Assembly (NCBI GenBank): GCA_963971225.1
Contig: OZ020267.1
Span: forward strand, 90,137,648 to 90,201,647
Length of the DNA: 64,000 nt
Source of the DNA: Melieria omissa
Lineage: Eukaryota; Arthropoda; Insecta; Diptera; Ulidiidae
Direction: 5' to 3'
Positions within the stretch are counted from its first letter, which is position 1. Each line of letters opens with the position of its first letter. Of the stretch, positions 50,610 to 60,936 are shown piece by piece. Below the pieces are notes generated by a model that did no database searches, had not been told where the DNA came from, and worked only from the letters and a program-made list of their open reading frames with translations. Both the position numbers and the translations under genes were made by a program.

Positions 50610-51020
50610 CGGGTTACGGCCTGCCGCAAAACTTCTCTCCAGGCGCCTCTGCTTTGCGCGCGCCTTCTCCAGTTAGTAACACCAAGAGATGACAGGGCCT
50701 CTTCAACTTGGTCCTTCCACCGGAGACACGGCCTCCCTCTTCGCCGTCGACCTCCAACCATCGCATCGAACACCTTTTTCGCCGGAGCTTCGTCGTCCAT
50801 GCGGCAGACATGACCGAGCCAGCGTAGCCGCTGGATGTTTATTCGCTGCGCTACGTCCATGTCCTTATACAGCTCGTTATTGGTTCGTATACGATAGTCG
50901 TCACCAACACGAACAGGGCCGAAGATTTTGCGAAGTACCTTCCTCTCGAACACTCCAAGGGCGCTATGTCGTTTCGTGTCATTGTCCATGCTTCAGCGCC
51001 ATAGAGGAGCACGGGCAAGA
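50610..51020 (-). mobile_element. RTE-like LINE 3' fragment in C gag
   Basis: The minus strand reads LILPVLLYGAEAWT, then FERKVLRKIFGPVRVGDDYR, NIQRLRWLGHVCRMDDEAPA and RRRRGRPCLRWKDQVEEALS, the typical C-terminus of RTE-type reverse transcriptases. The short 3' end has GTAACCCGATAACGGG. Target duplication not identified; boundaries are approximate. Confidence 0.8.
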
Positions 51021-51289
51021 TAAGCCTAATCAAAATAACTCGGGAAATTTCCGCTATCAACCAAACAGCGGGAATTTTCACCAAAACCTAAGTAATCTTA
51101 GGAATAATAACCTTGACCATTCGGAAAACCATAGAAACCCCAATAACCGTACGAATCTCTCACAACCCATAAACTTTTCCAACAGAAACAATTCGGGAAA
51201 TTTTCGAAATTACTCTAATAATATGACCGAACCAATGGACATCTCAACAACAACACTCAAAATTTTCACCAAAGTGGCGTAAACAATTA

Positions 51290-51765
51290 CCCTATATAGT
51301 CATTAACACCCCAATAAGAAAACTAAAGTTTTTACTAGATACGGGGGCCGAGTTTAGCCTTATTAACCCCAACTTATGTAACCCCAAATGGAGATTAGCG
51401 AGGAGAACATACACCCTAAAAGTGCTTAACCGTAATGTACAAACTAACGTTGAATACAGTTTTCCACTATTCTCAGAGTTCGGAAAACAAAATTATTTTG
51501 TTAACTTTCTCGAGTATCAATTTCACGATTATTTTGATGGCCTTATCGGGAACAACACACTAATGAAAATAAACTCCATTATCGATTATAAAAATAGAAT
51601 CTTGATAACCGACGGTGTAATAATCCCTATATACCTCAGCGAAGAAGAAGAAACATATTTCAACAGCAGCTTACAAGTTAATTGCCAGGAAATGCATAAT
51701 AATGCCGAAAACATCAATAATGCGGCATCAATAACTCGAACAATTATGAACCGATTTCTAATTTT
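51290..51765 (+). pseudogene. Element C protease
   Basis: INTPIRKLKFLLDTGAEFSL has the retropepsin DTGA motif, followed by YFDGLIGNNTLMKINSIIDY. It continues through NNAASITRTIMNRF, where unassigned sequence interrupts before FPLNAEDTAKLS at 52,508. No RT motif precedes the break. Confidence 0.8.
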
Positions 51766-52507
51766 TTTTTTGTTTTGTTCGTCTTAGTAGTGGTTAAAGT
51801 TAAGCGTAGCCGATTTGGAAAATTTTGTTTTTTACTATTCGAAAGGTCGAAAACATGGAAATATTTTCAATCGGTCGCCATTTTGTGAAAAATCAAAATT
51901 AAAAAAAACCGCTACGTACAAAGATAGCTACATTCATACAGATTACAATATAATTTTATTTTTTTTTTTCTGAGTACGGGTTTCTACGGGTTTCTACGGG
52001 ATCATCTCTATTGTTTAAACTATTTAATATTTTTTAATAAAAATTTGTGGAAATATTATATGTCTGCTTAATAAAATAAAAAAAACCCGATCCAAAAATT
52101 CCTATATTTAATAATTAATTAATTAATTGACTGGCCCGACAGCCCGCTTACGCGAGACTAAGGCCTAGCTTCCCGCAACCACCCGTGTTGTGCGTGTGAA
52201 TTTGTACGCGGGTGGAAGGAACCTACAGTTTTATGCCGGTTCCGAACGGCAGGTTGGGAGCTTTTTCATAGGCAATTTTTGCTCTCAGAGGTTTGCCATT
52301 TCCAGCTGAGAGGACAGCCACCGAAAGAGAAAACGAGTTTCCCGTTATTTTTTTTAGGTGTTACTACATGCAGAATTCGATCTTGCGTCGCTCTGCATGC
52401 GACTCGTTGGACCGCGCACTAACCAACTGAGCCACGGCGGCTGCCTATTCCTATATTTACTCGGTCAAAAAAAATGTTTAAAATCACTAATTTTTTGACC
52501 CGTCACA
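51766..52507. other. Unassigned insertion between C protease and RT
   Basis: About 740 bp of AT-rich non-coding DNA splits the element C polyprotein between …TIMNRF and FPLNAE. It contains the SINE at 52,111-52,446. Neither clear inverted ends nor a target duplication were found; it may be a decayed MITE. Confidence 0.45.
52111..52446 (-). mobile_element. tRNA-derived SINE with AATT tail
   Basis: ATTCCTATATTTA flanks the insert (52,098-52,110 and 52,447-52,459). The minus strand begins GGCAGCCGCC, then the A-box-like TGGCTCAGTTGGTTAGTGCG and a weaker B-box-like GATCGAATTC. The body holds a central block, seen on the plus strand as ACCTACAGTTTTATGCCGGT and CCGAACGGCAGG, shared with the SINE at 63,424. 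The 3' end has (AATT) repeats instead of CCTAACC. Confidence 0.85.
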
Positions 52508-54306
52508 GTGGCTTTCCCCCTTAATGCGGAAGATACAGCTAAACTTTCAAACATTTTGTTAACGCATGACGATCTATTCCATAAAGATGGCGAGCAGTTA
52601 ACATTCACAAGTGCAATTCAGCACAAAATTGTAACTACGGATGATTCACCTGTATATAGTAAATTATACCGACATCCTGAAATTCACAGGAATGAAGTTG
52701 ATAGGCAAATCGAAGAAATGCTAGAGCAAGGTATTATAGTCCCAAGCAATAGTCCATACAATTCCCCTTTGTGGGTTGTACCCAAAAAAATCGATAACAG
52801 CGGAAATCAGAAGTGGCGGATAGTGATCGACTACCGCAAGCTTATAAAGAAAACAGTGGACGACCGCTTTCCGATTCCAAACATGGAAGATGTTTTTGAC
52901 AAGCTAGGCAAATGTAATGATTTCATTACGCTAGACTTAGCAAACGGCTTTTATCAAATTAAAGTAGACCCAAAAGACCAACCAAAAACCTCTTTTCAAC
53001 TAGACAGGGGCATTACGAATTCACTAGAATGCCGTTTGGCCTCAAAAACGCACCAGCAACCTTTCAGCGACTAGTCAATGAAGCATTAAAAGACTTCATA
53101 AATAAAGTATGCGTGGTCTATCTCGACGACATACTAATATTTTCAACAAGTTTTGAGGAACACTTACAATCACTAAAGAAAATTTTCCAGAGACTGATAG
53201 AATGTAATTTGAAAATCCAACCGGATAAGTGCAACTTCGCCGAAATTTCTACGAAATACCTAGGACACATAATATCAAATAATGGTATCCAACCAGATAT
53301 AAGTAAAATAAAGACAATTGACGAAATGGATATCCCAACCAATACGAAAAAAATCAAACAATTTTTGGGAATAACTGGCTACTACCGCAAGTTTATAAAA
53401 GACTATGCGAGAGTAGCATATCCAATGATTAAATATCTCAAGAAGGATATCAGAATAAATTTAAAAGACCAAGAATATACAGACGCTTTTCATAAATTGA
53501 AAAAACTCCTAACAAGTGACCCAATTTTAATAACTCCTGATTTTAATAAAACTTTTACTCTGACTACTGATGCGTCTAACCACGCAATAGGGGCCGTATT
53601 AAGCCAAAATAACCACCCTATTTGCTATGCATCGCGCACTTTGAATGACCACGAAACCAGATATTCCGTAATAGAGAAAGAACTTTTGGCCATTGTGTGG
53701 TCAGTCAAATATTTCCGAACTTATCTTTACGGTAGAAAATTTATTATTCAAACTGATCACAAACCGCTTGCCTGGCTCCACAACATAAAGGAACCAAATA
53801 TGAAGCTCCAAAGGTGGAAGCTTATGCTAAACGAATATAATTTTGAAATTCATTACATAAAGGGCAAGGAAAACTACGTAGCGGACGGTCTCAGCAGGTA
53901 TATCAATACAACTTCAAATGAAGAAACTTTGGAAGACAAAGATATAAGTATTTGCAATTGGGAGGTAGGGAATTCTGAATTAGAAAATAAGTCAGATGGG
54001 GAGAGTATCGACGTCGAAGTCGGATCTACCATCGGAACCATTCATAGCGGCCCAGAAGACAGCTCGAATTACATACGCATTACGGAAAAATGCGTAAACA
54101 CATACAAAAACCAAATATATTTGAAATATGGGGACATCGGAAAAATCACTTTAAAAATTGTAAACAAAAAGTGTCAAAACCATTTAACAATTACAGAAAA
54201 TTCAAATCTACTCGAAATTATGAAAAAAGTAATATTACCAAAAGGGATAATGTGTGTGTATTGTGAAGATAATAGCCTATTTGTGAAATTCAAGAACTAT
54301 TCGTAA
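52508..54306 (+). pseudogene. Element C reverse transcriptase and RNase H
   Basis: RT motifs: SPYNSPLWVVPKKIDNSGNQ, WRIVIDYRKL, DFITLDLANGFYQIKVDP, MPFGLKNAPATFQRL and catalytic VVYLDDILIFS. A one-base frameshift near 53,020 separates the first two-thirds from the palm. RNase H: LTTDASNHAIGAVLSQNN, EKELLAIVWSVKYFRTYLYG, QTDHKPLAWL, ENYVADGLSRY. It is 17.6/297-like. Apart from the single frameshift the two domains are well preserved. Confidence 0.9.
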
Positions 54307-55012
54307 AATATTTCCAGAATAAGAACTTAGTATTAAAAAAGTCAAGCCTTAAACTTACTGACTTAACAGATAAAAATATTGTACTCGACATAATAAAAAA
54401 GGAACAATCATCGGGGAATAAATGAAGTTTTCTCCGAACTTAAACAGAAATATTTCTACCCCAACTCATATCATATAAAATCATATAGCGCTGCATAGCG
54501 CTATTGAACTGTACTTGAAGGAAAATGAAATCGAAATTCACAGAACCACCGCCCACAACAAGACAGGAAACTCAGACATCGAGAGACTACACGGAACTTT
54601 AAATGAACATCTTAGACTAATGGCGCTAATGAAAGACGAGAACATCGAGAACTTAGACGATAAAATTCACAACATCCTAACGATATATAACAGAACAATT
54701 CATTCCACAACCAAAATCAGACCAATCGACTTTATTAATAACGATTACGACAAAAACGACATACAGAAAATCTCAAACCGCCTTCTAGAGGACAAAACAC
54801 AGAAAATAGGCAAAATAAACCAAAACCGCGACGCAGACTTTGAACTAACGAAAAATATTGTTTTTAACAGGGAAATTCCAAAAAACAAGCCCAAATACAA
54901 AAAATTAAATAACTATAGAGAAGATAACGAATACATAGTAGACACAAGCAATAAGAGAGGGACAAAATATTACCAAACCCAAATGAAACGGAAATTTAAT
55001 TTTTCTAATTAA
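54307..55012 (+). pseudogene. Element C integrase (core deleted)
   Basis: After several stops, EVFSELKQKYFYPN (54,428-54,470) is the H2C2 zinc-finger region. It jumps to IEIHRTTAHNKTGNSDIERL and HGTLNEHLRLMALMKDENIE, the segment holding the catalytic Glu (DIERLHGTLNEH). The part with the two catalytic Asp residues is missing. The C-terminal tail runs to a stop at 55,012. Non-functional. Confidence 0.8.
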
Positions 55013-55030
55013 ATAATTACATTCCAGAAT

Positions 55031-55569
55031 GAACTACATGACTTTTACCATGGGACAATGGCTACAAACAACACCAATTGTCACGGAATACGGGTACTCG
55101 TTGCTAAAGCTAGACGAACAAATTATTCTAGAATCCTACACTAAGATTCTGCACTGCATAAATTTAACAAAATAAACCAACAATCACTTTATTTCACCAA
55201 TTTCACAGTTTTACACTTCACTGTCTTTACACTTAAGTATTTGCTTAATTACTGTTTAAAAAAAATACCAAATAATACTAGATTATCTAAACGAAAATAT
55301 AAACAAGATCAATCAAGCAGAAGATGCCCAATATTTAAATAATGAACTAAATTTAGCAAGGCACTACTTAAACAGCCTAACCCCTGTAGCCCATAAAACT
55401 AATAGACTCAAAAGAGGACTTATCAACATAGCAGCAAAAGCAATAAAATTTTTGTATGGAAACATGGACAACGACGACGCCGAGGAAATTTATGGTCACC
55501 TCCGAAACATCGATGAGAATGGAAATCAAATTACAAAAGAATTAAACAAACAGATAATTATTAATAATA
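55031..55569 (+). pseudogene. Element C envelope-type gene, partial and broken
   Basis: It begins right after the integrase with MNYMTFTMGQWLQ. After an LTR fragment (55,172-55,256) the frame resumes with a region containing RLKRG followed by a hydrophobic helix, the arrangement around the furin-type cleavage site of errantivirus F-like Env. The reading ends at Gypsy A4 (55,574), so the C-terminal half, including any membrane anchor, is absent. It is an inactive fragment. Confidence 0.7.
55172..55256 (-). repeat. SAP-Gag Gypsy LTR fragment
   Basis: About 85 bp (AATAAACCAACAATCACTTT to TTTGCTTAATTACT) matches the middle of the A-family LTR, e.g. 20,823-20,905, in minus orientation. There are no LTR ends and no target duplication, so it is a recombination or repair patch, not a solo LTR. 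Confidence 0.75.
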
Positions 55570-55573
55570 ATAT

Positions 55574-56006
55574 TGTAACGATAAGACAGTCTGTCGCTGT
55601 GCAAAGCAACCCTGCCGCTTCGCGCCGTGCTATAATTCAATGTGGCAACGATCGCCGCGATAATAACTTTTAGTCCAATCTGGCAACGATGGTCGCGATC
55701 ATCAGGGAAACCTTTAGTCCACTCGGGAATGTGCGAGAACGATCTGCGCGATGGCCGGACGGGTATAAAAGGCAGCCGGATGCGGCGCAGCGAGTCAGTC
55801 TGGTTTTGGCAAGTGAAGTTGCCACACGGAGTAATTAAGCAAATACTTAAGTGTAAAGACAGTGAAGTGTAAAACTGTGAAATTGGTGAAATAAAGTGAT
55901 TGTTGGTTTATTTTATTTACTGCGTTTGACAAACTGAGTGTGTTTTATTTTCAAATTACACAATCCAGAGATACGTAACAGCCCACTAGACGTAGTATTC
56001 GTAACA
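55574..56006 (+). repeat. 5' LTR of Gypsy A4
   Basis: TGTAACGATAAGACAGTC to ATTCGTAACA. GGTATAAAAGGCAGCCGG near 55,761 is a TATA-type promoter, and AATAAAG near 55,891 a poly(A) signal. Confidence 0.9.
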
Positions 56007-56008
56007 TT

Positions 56009-56027
56009 TGGTGTCAGAAGTGGGATT
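56009..56027 (+). promoter_or_regulatory. Gypsy A4 primer binding site (tRNA-Leu)
   Basis: TGGTGTCAGAAGTGGGATT is a perfect 19-base complement of the 3' end of fly tRNA-Leu including CCA, two bases after the LTR. Confidence 0.9.
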
Positions 56028-56074
56028 GTGGAAAATTGAAAGTAAACAAAAAATAAAATTATAAAAGCACGGAC

Positions 56075-57289
56075 ATGGTTAAACTCGAGCTGCTGAAGGT
56101 AGACCAGCTGAAGAAGGAGCTGGCTGCCTGGAATTTGCCGACGGCTGGCGGAAAGGTGGAGTTGCAATTGCGCTTGCGAGAAGCATGTGAGGCACGAGGC
56201 GTCGATTGGACTGTGCACGAGTTCGGAGCGCAAGAACTAGAGGCGTCGGCCAAGGTGGAGGAATCGCCTGCTGCTGCTGCGTCGCTGCAAAGTACGGCTG
56301 CAGCGGCTGCGCCACTACAAGCATTGGACATGAACCAGCTAATGGTTGCACTTAAAGGCATGTTCGAGACCTCCAACCATGAAATGGCAGCGAAGCTGGA
56401 AACTACGAATCTCGAAATTTCGGCAAAAGTCGAAACAGCGAACCGAGAAATGGCAGCGAAGCTGGAAACTACGAATCTCGAAATTTCGGCAAAAGTCGAG
56501 ACTGCAAATCGGGAAATGTCAGCAAAACTGGAAAATGCAAATCGGGAGTTGTCCAGCAAGCTTCAGGAAAATTCTACGCGCTTGGAGCAGAAAGTGGAGG
56601 AAATCTCAGACAGGATTAATGGGAAAGTCGAGCACCTGGAGACGCGAGTAGAGCACTTGGATAAGTGAGTCGACGACCTGGATGATTCCCTGAACAAACG
56701 AGTTGGCGACCTGGACAATTCCCTGAACAAACGAGTTGATAGTCTGGAAGACTCGATGAACAGGAAAATGGACGAGCGGCTTAGAGAGGTACAGCTGCGA
56801 GCAAGGGTGCAGTCAGTTGAGGAAAGCTTTGCCATAGAAGTGCCTACCTATGATGGTACTACGTCGTTTGACACATTTAAACTACCATTCGAGATGGCTG
56901 CTTAGGAGAGTCAGTGGACCGATGTTAGGAAAGGTCGGAGACTGATACTGGCTCTAAGAGGTCCTGCGGCTGATGTAATAAAAATAGTTCCGGAAGGATT
57001 GAGAGGTTATTACGAGACCGTCATAAGGGCGCTGGCAGCCAGATACAGTGACGAGCACAACAAAATGCTGTACTACTGCGAGCTGAAGAACCAACGAGGC
57101 GCTGCAGACATATGCAGCAGACATTGAGCGGCTCGTACAGTTATGCTACCCGAAGATCGGCGCTGATTATCTCGAGAGGATGAAGATTGAGGCGTTTATT
57201 GAAGGTCTTCATGACCCGGAGACACGTCGCAGTGAGTTGATGATGGGCAAGCCGACATTTAGGGAGATTTAGGGAGGGTTACCAGCGCG
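56075..57289 (+). pseudogene. Gypsy A4 Gag, N-terminal and capsid part
   Basis: MVKLELLKVDQLKKELAAWN opens a SAP-like domain, followed by a coiled coil with a visible 72-bp tandem duplication (KLETTNLEISAKVETANREM twice) and EENSTRLEQKVEEISDR-type heptads. A TGA at 56,666 stops the frame after EHLDK. Further stops occur at about 56,903, plus a frameshift near 57,100, within the capsid-like region (YDGTTSFDTFK). The duplication is absent from A1. Confidence 0.85.
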
Positions 57290-58459
57290 ATGATGTATGA
57301 GGCGGCCTGGAAAGGAAGTTTTCGACATTCATCTGCGGAAAGGCGCCGAGCCCAATCTGGACGTGTCACCCAAAGCCAGGCAGTGAGCTCGGAGGCACCA
57401 GCGGGGCTGCGGGCAGTGTCATCTAGAGTCAGTTGCTGGCAATGTGGCAAGCAAGGCCACATATCACGAGACTGCCACCTGCGAGAAAAGCGTTCTGGAC
57501 GACAGACGTCGCCAAGAAGGGCTGCCGCTCTGCCACACCATTCGGGCAAAACCGAGTGCAGGCATATGTCGCGAGCCGAAAGCGAGGGACAGATAGTGGA
57601 CTTCCGGTTGGTAAGCGTTATGCCAGAGGAAGAGTGGTCTGCTGAGAGGCTACGAAAGGACCAGCGTGAGGATGCGGATCTTGCAAAGATCATCGAAGGC
57701 AAGGAGCAAGGCGCACGTCCAGACTGGCGGGAGATGGCCGGTGAAAGCCCGATCACTAAGGCTTACTGGGCACAGTGGAAAAGTCTGCGGCTGAAGGAAG
57801 GATGCCTGTACCGCGAATGGGAAAGCGCGGATGGTCGGACCAGCAACTCCCTAATGGTAGTGCCGAAGTGCAGAATCAACAAGGTGATCGAGGCATACCA
57901 TAACGACTCCAGTGGGGGGCACCTGAGTATCACCAAAACCGTCGCCAAAATAAAAAGACCATTCTACTGGGTAGGATGTCAGGAGTCTGTAGTCGAGTGG
58001 GTTAAGAGCTGCGACCGATGTTCAGCCGCGAAAGGGCCGACAAGAAGATCTCGAGGCCGCATGCAGCAGTACAACGTGGGAGCGCCCTTCGAGCGGATTG
58101 CTATGGACGTCGCCGGCCCATTCCCAACTAGCACTCAAGGCAACAAATATGTGCTGGTGGTAATGGATTATTTCAGCAAATGGCCCGATGTGTACCCTAT
58201 TCCTAACCAGGAGGCCACTACGATCTCGGAAAAGCTGGTAAACAACTGGGTAGCCAGGTTTGGAGTTCCGTTGGAGTTGCATTCAGAGCAAGGCCGGAAT
58301 TTCGAGTCTGCGGTAGTCAAGGAAGTGTGTGCGCTACTGGAGATAAAGAAAACTCGTACCACGCCTTTGCACCCACAGTCCGACGGCATGGTGGAACGCT
58401 TTAACCGGACACTGGAGGAATACCTGCGGAAAGTGGTAGGCAGGAATCAAAAGGATTAG
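57290..58459 (+). pseudogene. Gypsy A4 Gag knuckle fused in frame to integrase
   Basis: A single frame of 389 codons. It starts in gag, passes the zinc knuckle CWQCGKQGHISRDC at about residue 47, then the junction SPRRAAALPHHSGKTECRH, then the pre-integrase spacer (AYWAQWKSLRLKEGCLYREW), H2C2 finger and core with AMDVAGPFP, ELHSEQGRNFES and GMVERFNRTLEEYLR. The second catalytic position is Glu (SEQG) instead of Asp. The fusion skips protease, RT and RNase H. A stop at 58,457 truncates the end. Confidence 0.85.
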
Positions 58460-58536
58460 GACACGCATATCCCCCTGTTCCTGATGGCGTATGATCAGCT
58501 CCGCACGACACGACATCACTCACTCCAGCCCGAGCA

Positions 58537-58965
58537 GTGTTCGGCACGGAGTTGCGGTTACCCGCTGACTTGAAGTTCGGGGTAGTCAGCACGGCGGGAG
58601 GCGCTAAGACGGACTATGTGGTCAATAAGCGGGCGGAACTGGAGGAAATTCACCAGTTTATAAGGAGCCGCACCAAACTGGTCAGCGATAAGGCGAAAGC
58701 CAGATATGATCTACGGGCCAACTCAGCAGGGTTCCAAGAAGGCGATCTGGTAATGCTCTACAACCCGCAGCGGAGGAAAGGTTTGTCTCCGAAACTTCAA
58801 GCGTCGTGGGAAGGACCTTACGAAGTCGTGACTAGGATAAACGACGTGGTATACAGGATTCAACGTTGCAGCAATAAAGGCGCTAAGCTGAAGGTAGTCC
58901 ATTTGGAGCGCCTGGCGCCTTATCACAGCGGAACCTCGGCACTTGTTCGGGACGAACAAGTCTAA
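58537..58965 (+). pseudogene. Gypsy A4 integrase C-terminal domain
   Basis: Separated from the core by a stop and frameshift (58,457-58,540). It reads FGTELRLPADLKFGV, LVMLYNPQRRKGLSPKLQ and GPYEVVTRINDVVYRIQRC to a stop at 58,965, next to the purine tract before the 3' LTR. Same domain as 2,472-2,900. Confidence 0.85.
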
Positions 58966-58976
58966 GTGGTGGGCAG

Positions 58977-59478
58977 GGTAACGATAAGACAGTCTGTCGG
59001 TGTGCAAAGCAACCCTGTCGCTACGCGCCGTGCTATAATTCAATCCGGCAACGACGGCCGCAATAATAAGGGAAACTTTTAGGCCAACCTGGCAATGATG
59101 GCAACTTTTAGTCCCACTTGGCAATGATGGAAACTTTTAGTCCAACCTGGCAATGATGGTCGCGATCATCATGGAAACCTTTAGTCCACTCCGGAATGTG
59201 CGAGAACGATCTGCGCGATGGCCGGACGGGTATAAAAGGCAACCGGGTGCGGCGCAGCGAGTCAGTCTGATTTTGACTAGTGAAGGTGCCACACGGAGTA
59301 ATTAAGCAAATAATTAAGTGTAAAGACAGTTAAGTGTGAAATTGGTGAAATAAAGTGATTCGTGGTTTTCATTGACTGCGTTTGGATAATTAAAGTTGTT
59401 TTATCTTCAAGTTGTTTTATCTTCAAATTGCACAATCCAGTGATACGTACTAGCCCACTAGAAGTAGCATTCGTAACA
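58977..59478 (+). repeat. 3' LTR of Gypsy A4
   Basis: GGTAACGATAAGACAGTC to ATTCGTAACA; the first base of TGTAACG is changed to G. Extra repeat units (CCTGGCAATGATGG, 59,085-59,160) explain its 502-bp length. TATAAAAGGCAACCGGG near 59,231. Confidence 0.9.
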
Positions 59479-59489
59479 ATATGTAAGAT

Positions 59490-59854
59490 GTGATGGCAAA
59501 GAAATCGATAACATTACCAGATCTGATGCAAGACGCAACTTTCTAGTCACACTTTCAAAGTCATTGGTCATCGAAAATGTCGAAAACAGAATGAACAACG
59601 CTTCCGTCATCGCGCAATTTGGAACTCGTTCGGCAATTGAGTCTTTTTTGGAAAATCAATACCTTTTTAAGTACCCAAGCACAATATGCCAGCTGGACCA
59701 TCAACCCTCGACAAAAAAAAAACTTTGTAAGCTTTGTTATCGTTTGGATAAGACGAAACACAAAACTCGGTTTTACTGCGTAAAATGCGCTAAACCAGTA
59801 TGCCAACAGCACTCAAAAGTATACTATGTTTGTTTCAGCTGTAATAACGAATAA
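59490..59854 (+). pseudogene. piggyBac transposase C-terminus
   Basis: Reads CDGKEIDNITRSDARRNFLV, then after 59,564 ENVENRMNNASVIAQF, then the cysteine-rich terminal domain KKLCKLCYRLDKTKHKTRFY, CVKCAKPVCQQHSKVYYVCF. This spacing of C-x2-C...C-x2-C...H...C-x2-C is the PiggyBac C-terminal zinc-binding domain. The upstream DDD core is absent and A5 follows, so only the end of the gene remains, with a natural stop at 59,854. Confidence 0.85.
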
Positions 59855-59921
59855 GAAATCGATGAATTATTAAATTTAATAACAAAAACCACAAAAAAAG
59901 CATTTTTATTGCATAAAATAT

Positions 59922-60936
59922 TGTTACGAAAATTCCAAGTTTTCCAAGGTTCGTTTGGATTGTGTTTGAAAATAAAACAACTTCAGTTATTCAGCGCAAA
60001 ACGCAGTCAGAAACTAACAATCACTTTATTTACAAAATTACACTTTGCTTGTATCTGCACTTGTTCCCACTTTGCTTGCTCAACGCAGACTCGACCCCTT
60101 GCGCTGCCACTGCTGCTTTTATACTAGTTTTCTTATCGCGCCGAAGTTTCTTGCACATTCCAGTTGTACTTTCTATCTCGATTGTTCTAGCAAAGTTCAT
60201 TACCTTTCGCGAACCATCCTTGCCATATCGAACTAAAAAGAAAAGAATGCTTGGAAAAGCATTCAGCACAGAGTGCTTTATCGTTTCACTGCCCATCACT
60301 TAGACTTGTTCGTCCCGAACAAGTGTCGAGGCTCCGCCGGAGTAAGATGCCAGACGCTCCAAATGGACTACTTTCAACCTGGCGTTTCTGTTGCCGCAGC
60401 GTGAAACCCTGTACACCACGTCATTAATCCTGGTCACGACCTTGTACGGTCCTTCCCATGACGTTTGAAGCTTTGGAGACAAACCTTTCCTCCGCTGCGG
60501 GTTGTAAAGCATTACTAGATCGCCTTCTTGGAACCCCGCTGTGTTAGCTCGTAGATCATATCTGGCTTTCATCTTATCGTTGACCAGTTGGATACGGTCC
60601 CTTATAAACTGGTGGATTTCTTCCAGCTACGATCGCTTATTAACTGCGTAACCAGTCTTAGCGCCTTCCGTCGTGCTGACCACTCCGAACTTCAAGTCAG
60701 CAGGCAACCTAAGCTCCGTGCCGAACACGTCGTATCGTGCGGGGCTGACCTATACGCCATCAAGAACAGCGGAATTTGCATGCCCCAATCCTTTTGATTC
60801 CTGCCTACTACTTTCCGCAGATATTCTTCCAGCGTCCGATTGAATCGTTTCACCATGCCGTCGGACTGAGGATGCGAAGGACAGGTGCGAGTTTTCCTTA
60901 TTCCTAGTAGCTCACACACTTCCTTCAATACCAGAG
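59922..60936 (-). mobile_element. Gypsy A5 (A3-type), truncated
   Basis: The 3' LTR is 59,922-60,288 (TGTTACGAAAATTCC...CGTTTCA on the plus strand), preceded by ATAT. On the minus strand the integrase C-terminus lies at 60,300-60,580 (GLSPKLQTSWEGPYKVVTRI) and part of the core at 60,690-60,936 (KEVCELLGIRKTRT, DGMVKRFNRTLEEYLRKVVG). The catalytic Glu of MVERF is Lys here. The element is cut by the LTR of element D at 60,937. Confidence 0.85.

Larger units (their letters stand above)
49237..51260 (+). pseudogene. Element C Gag, broken by two LINE fragments
   Basis: Starts MAQADVEFNLVLNTLKTVP. A likely extra G in the run at 49,302-49,306 shifts the frame just before the LINE at 49,335. After it, MLLPTCEILNPLHKQIILGL and KSVLVNYHGEGDSAEVLIDK show the capsid-like domain. 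The C-terminal Asn/Pro-rich tail with NSGNFR repeats is split by an RTE-like fragment (about 50,610-51,020). It has the usual errantivirus layout without a zinc knuckle. Confidence 0.8.
47861..55569 (+). mobile_element. Element C, errantivirus-like (17.6/297-type), defective
   Basis: LTR starts AGTCACGG next to ATAT. TTGGCGCAGTCGGGA after the LTR is the tRNA-Ser-type primer site of 17.6/297-like elements. Plus-strand order is leader with 26-bp repeats, gag, protease, RT, RNase H, partial integrase, and env start. It is broken by a MITE, two LINE fragments, a SINE, an LTR fragment, and by internal deletion of the integrase core. The right end is cut at Gypsy A4; no 3' LTR lies in the window. 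An old, inactive retrovirus-like copy. Confidence 0.85.
55574..59478 (+). mobile_element. Gypsy A4 (SAP-Gag family, Gag-integrase fusion)
   Basis: LTRs 55,574-56,006 and 58,977-59,478 are flanked by ATAT (55,570-55,573 and 59,479-59,482). Between them: tRNA-Leu primer site, gag, integrase, and no protease, RT or RNase H. The internal region is about 3 kb. Stops and frameshifts disable gag. The 3' LTR is 69 bp longer than the 5' LTR because it holds more CATTGCCAGG-type repeats (here inverse). Confidence 0.9.

Noticed and set aside
55172..55256. A further Gypsy insertion in element C's env region.
   Set aside because: Only an internal 85-bp piece of LTR is present, without ends or duplication; more likely a repair patch.
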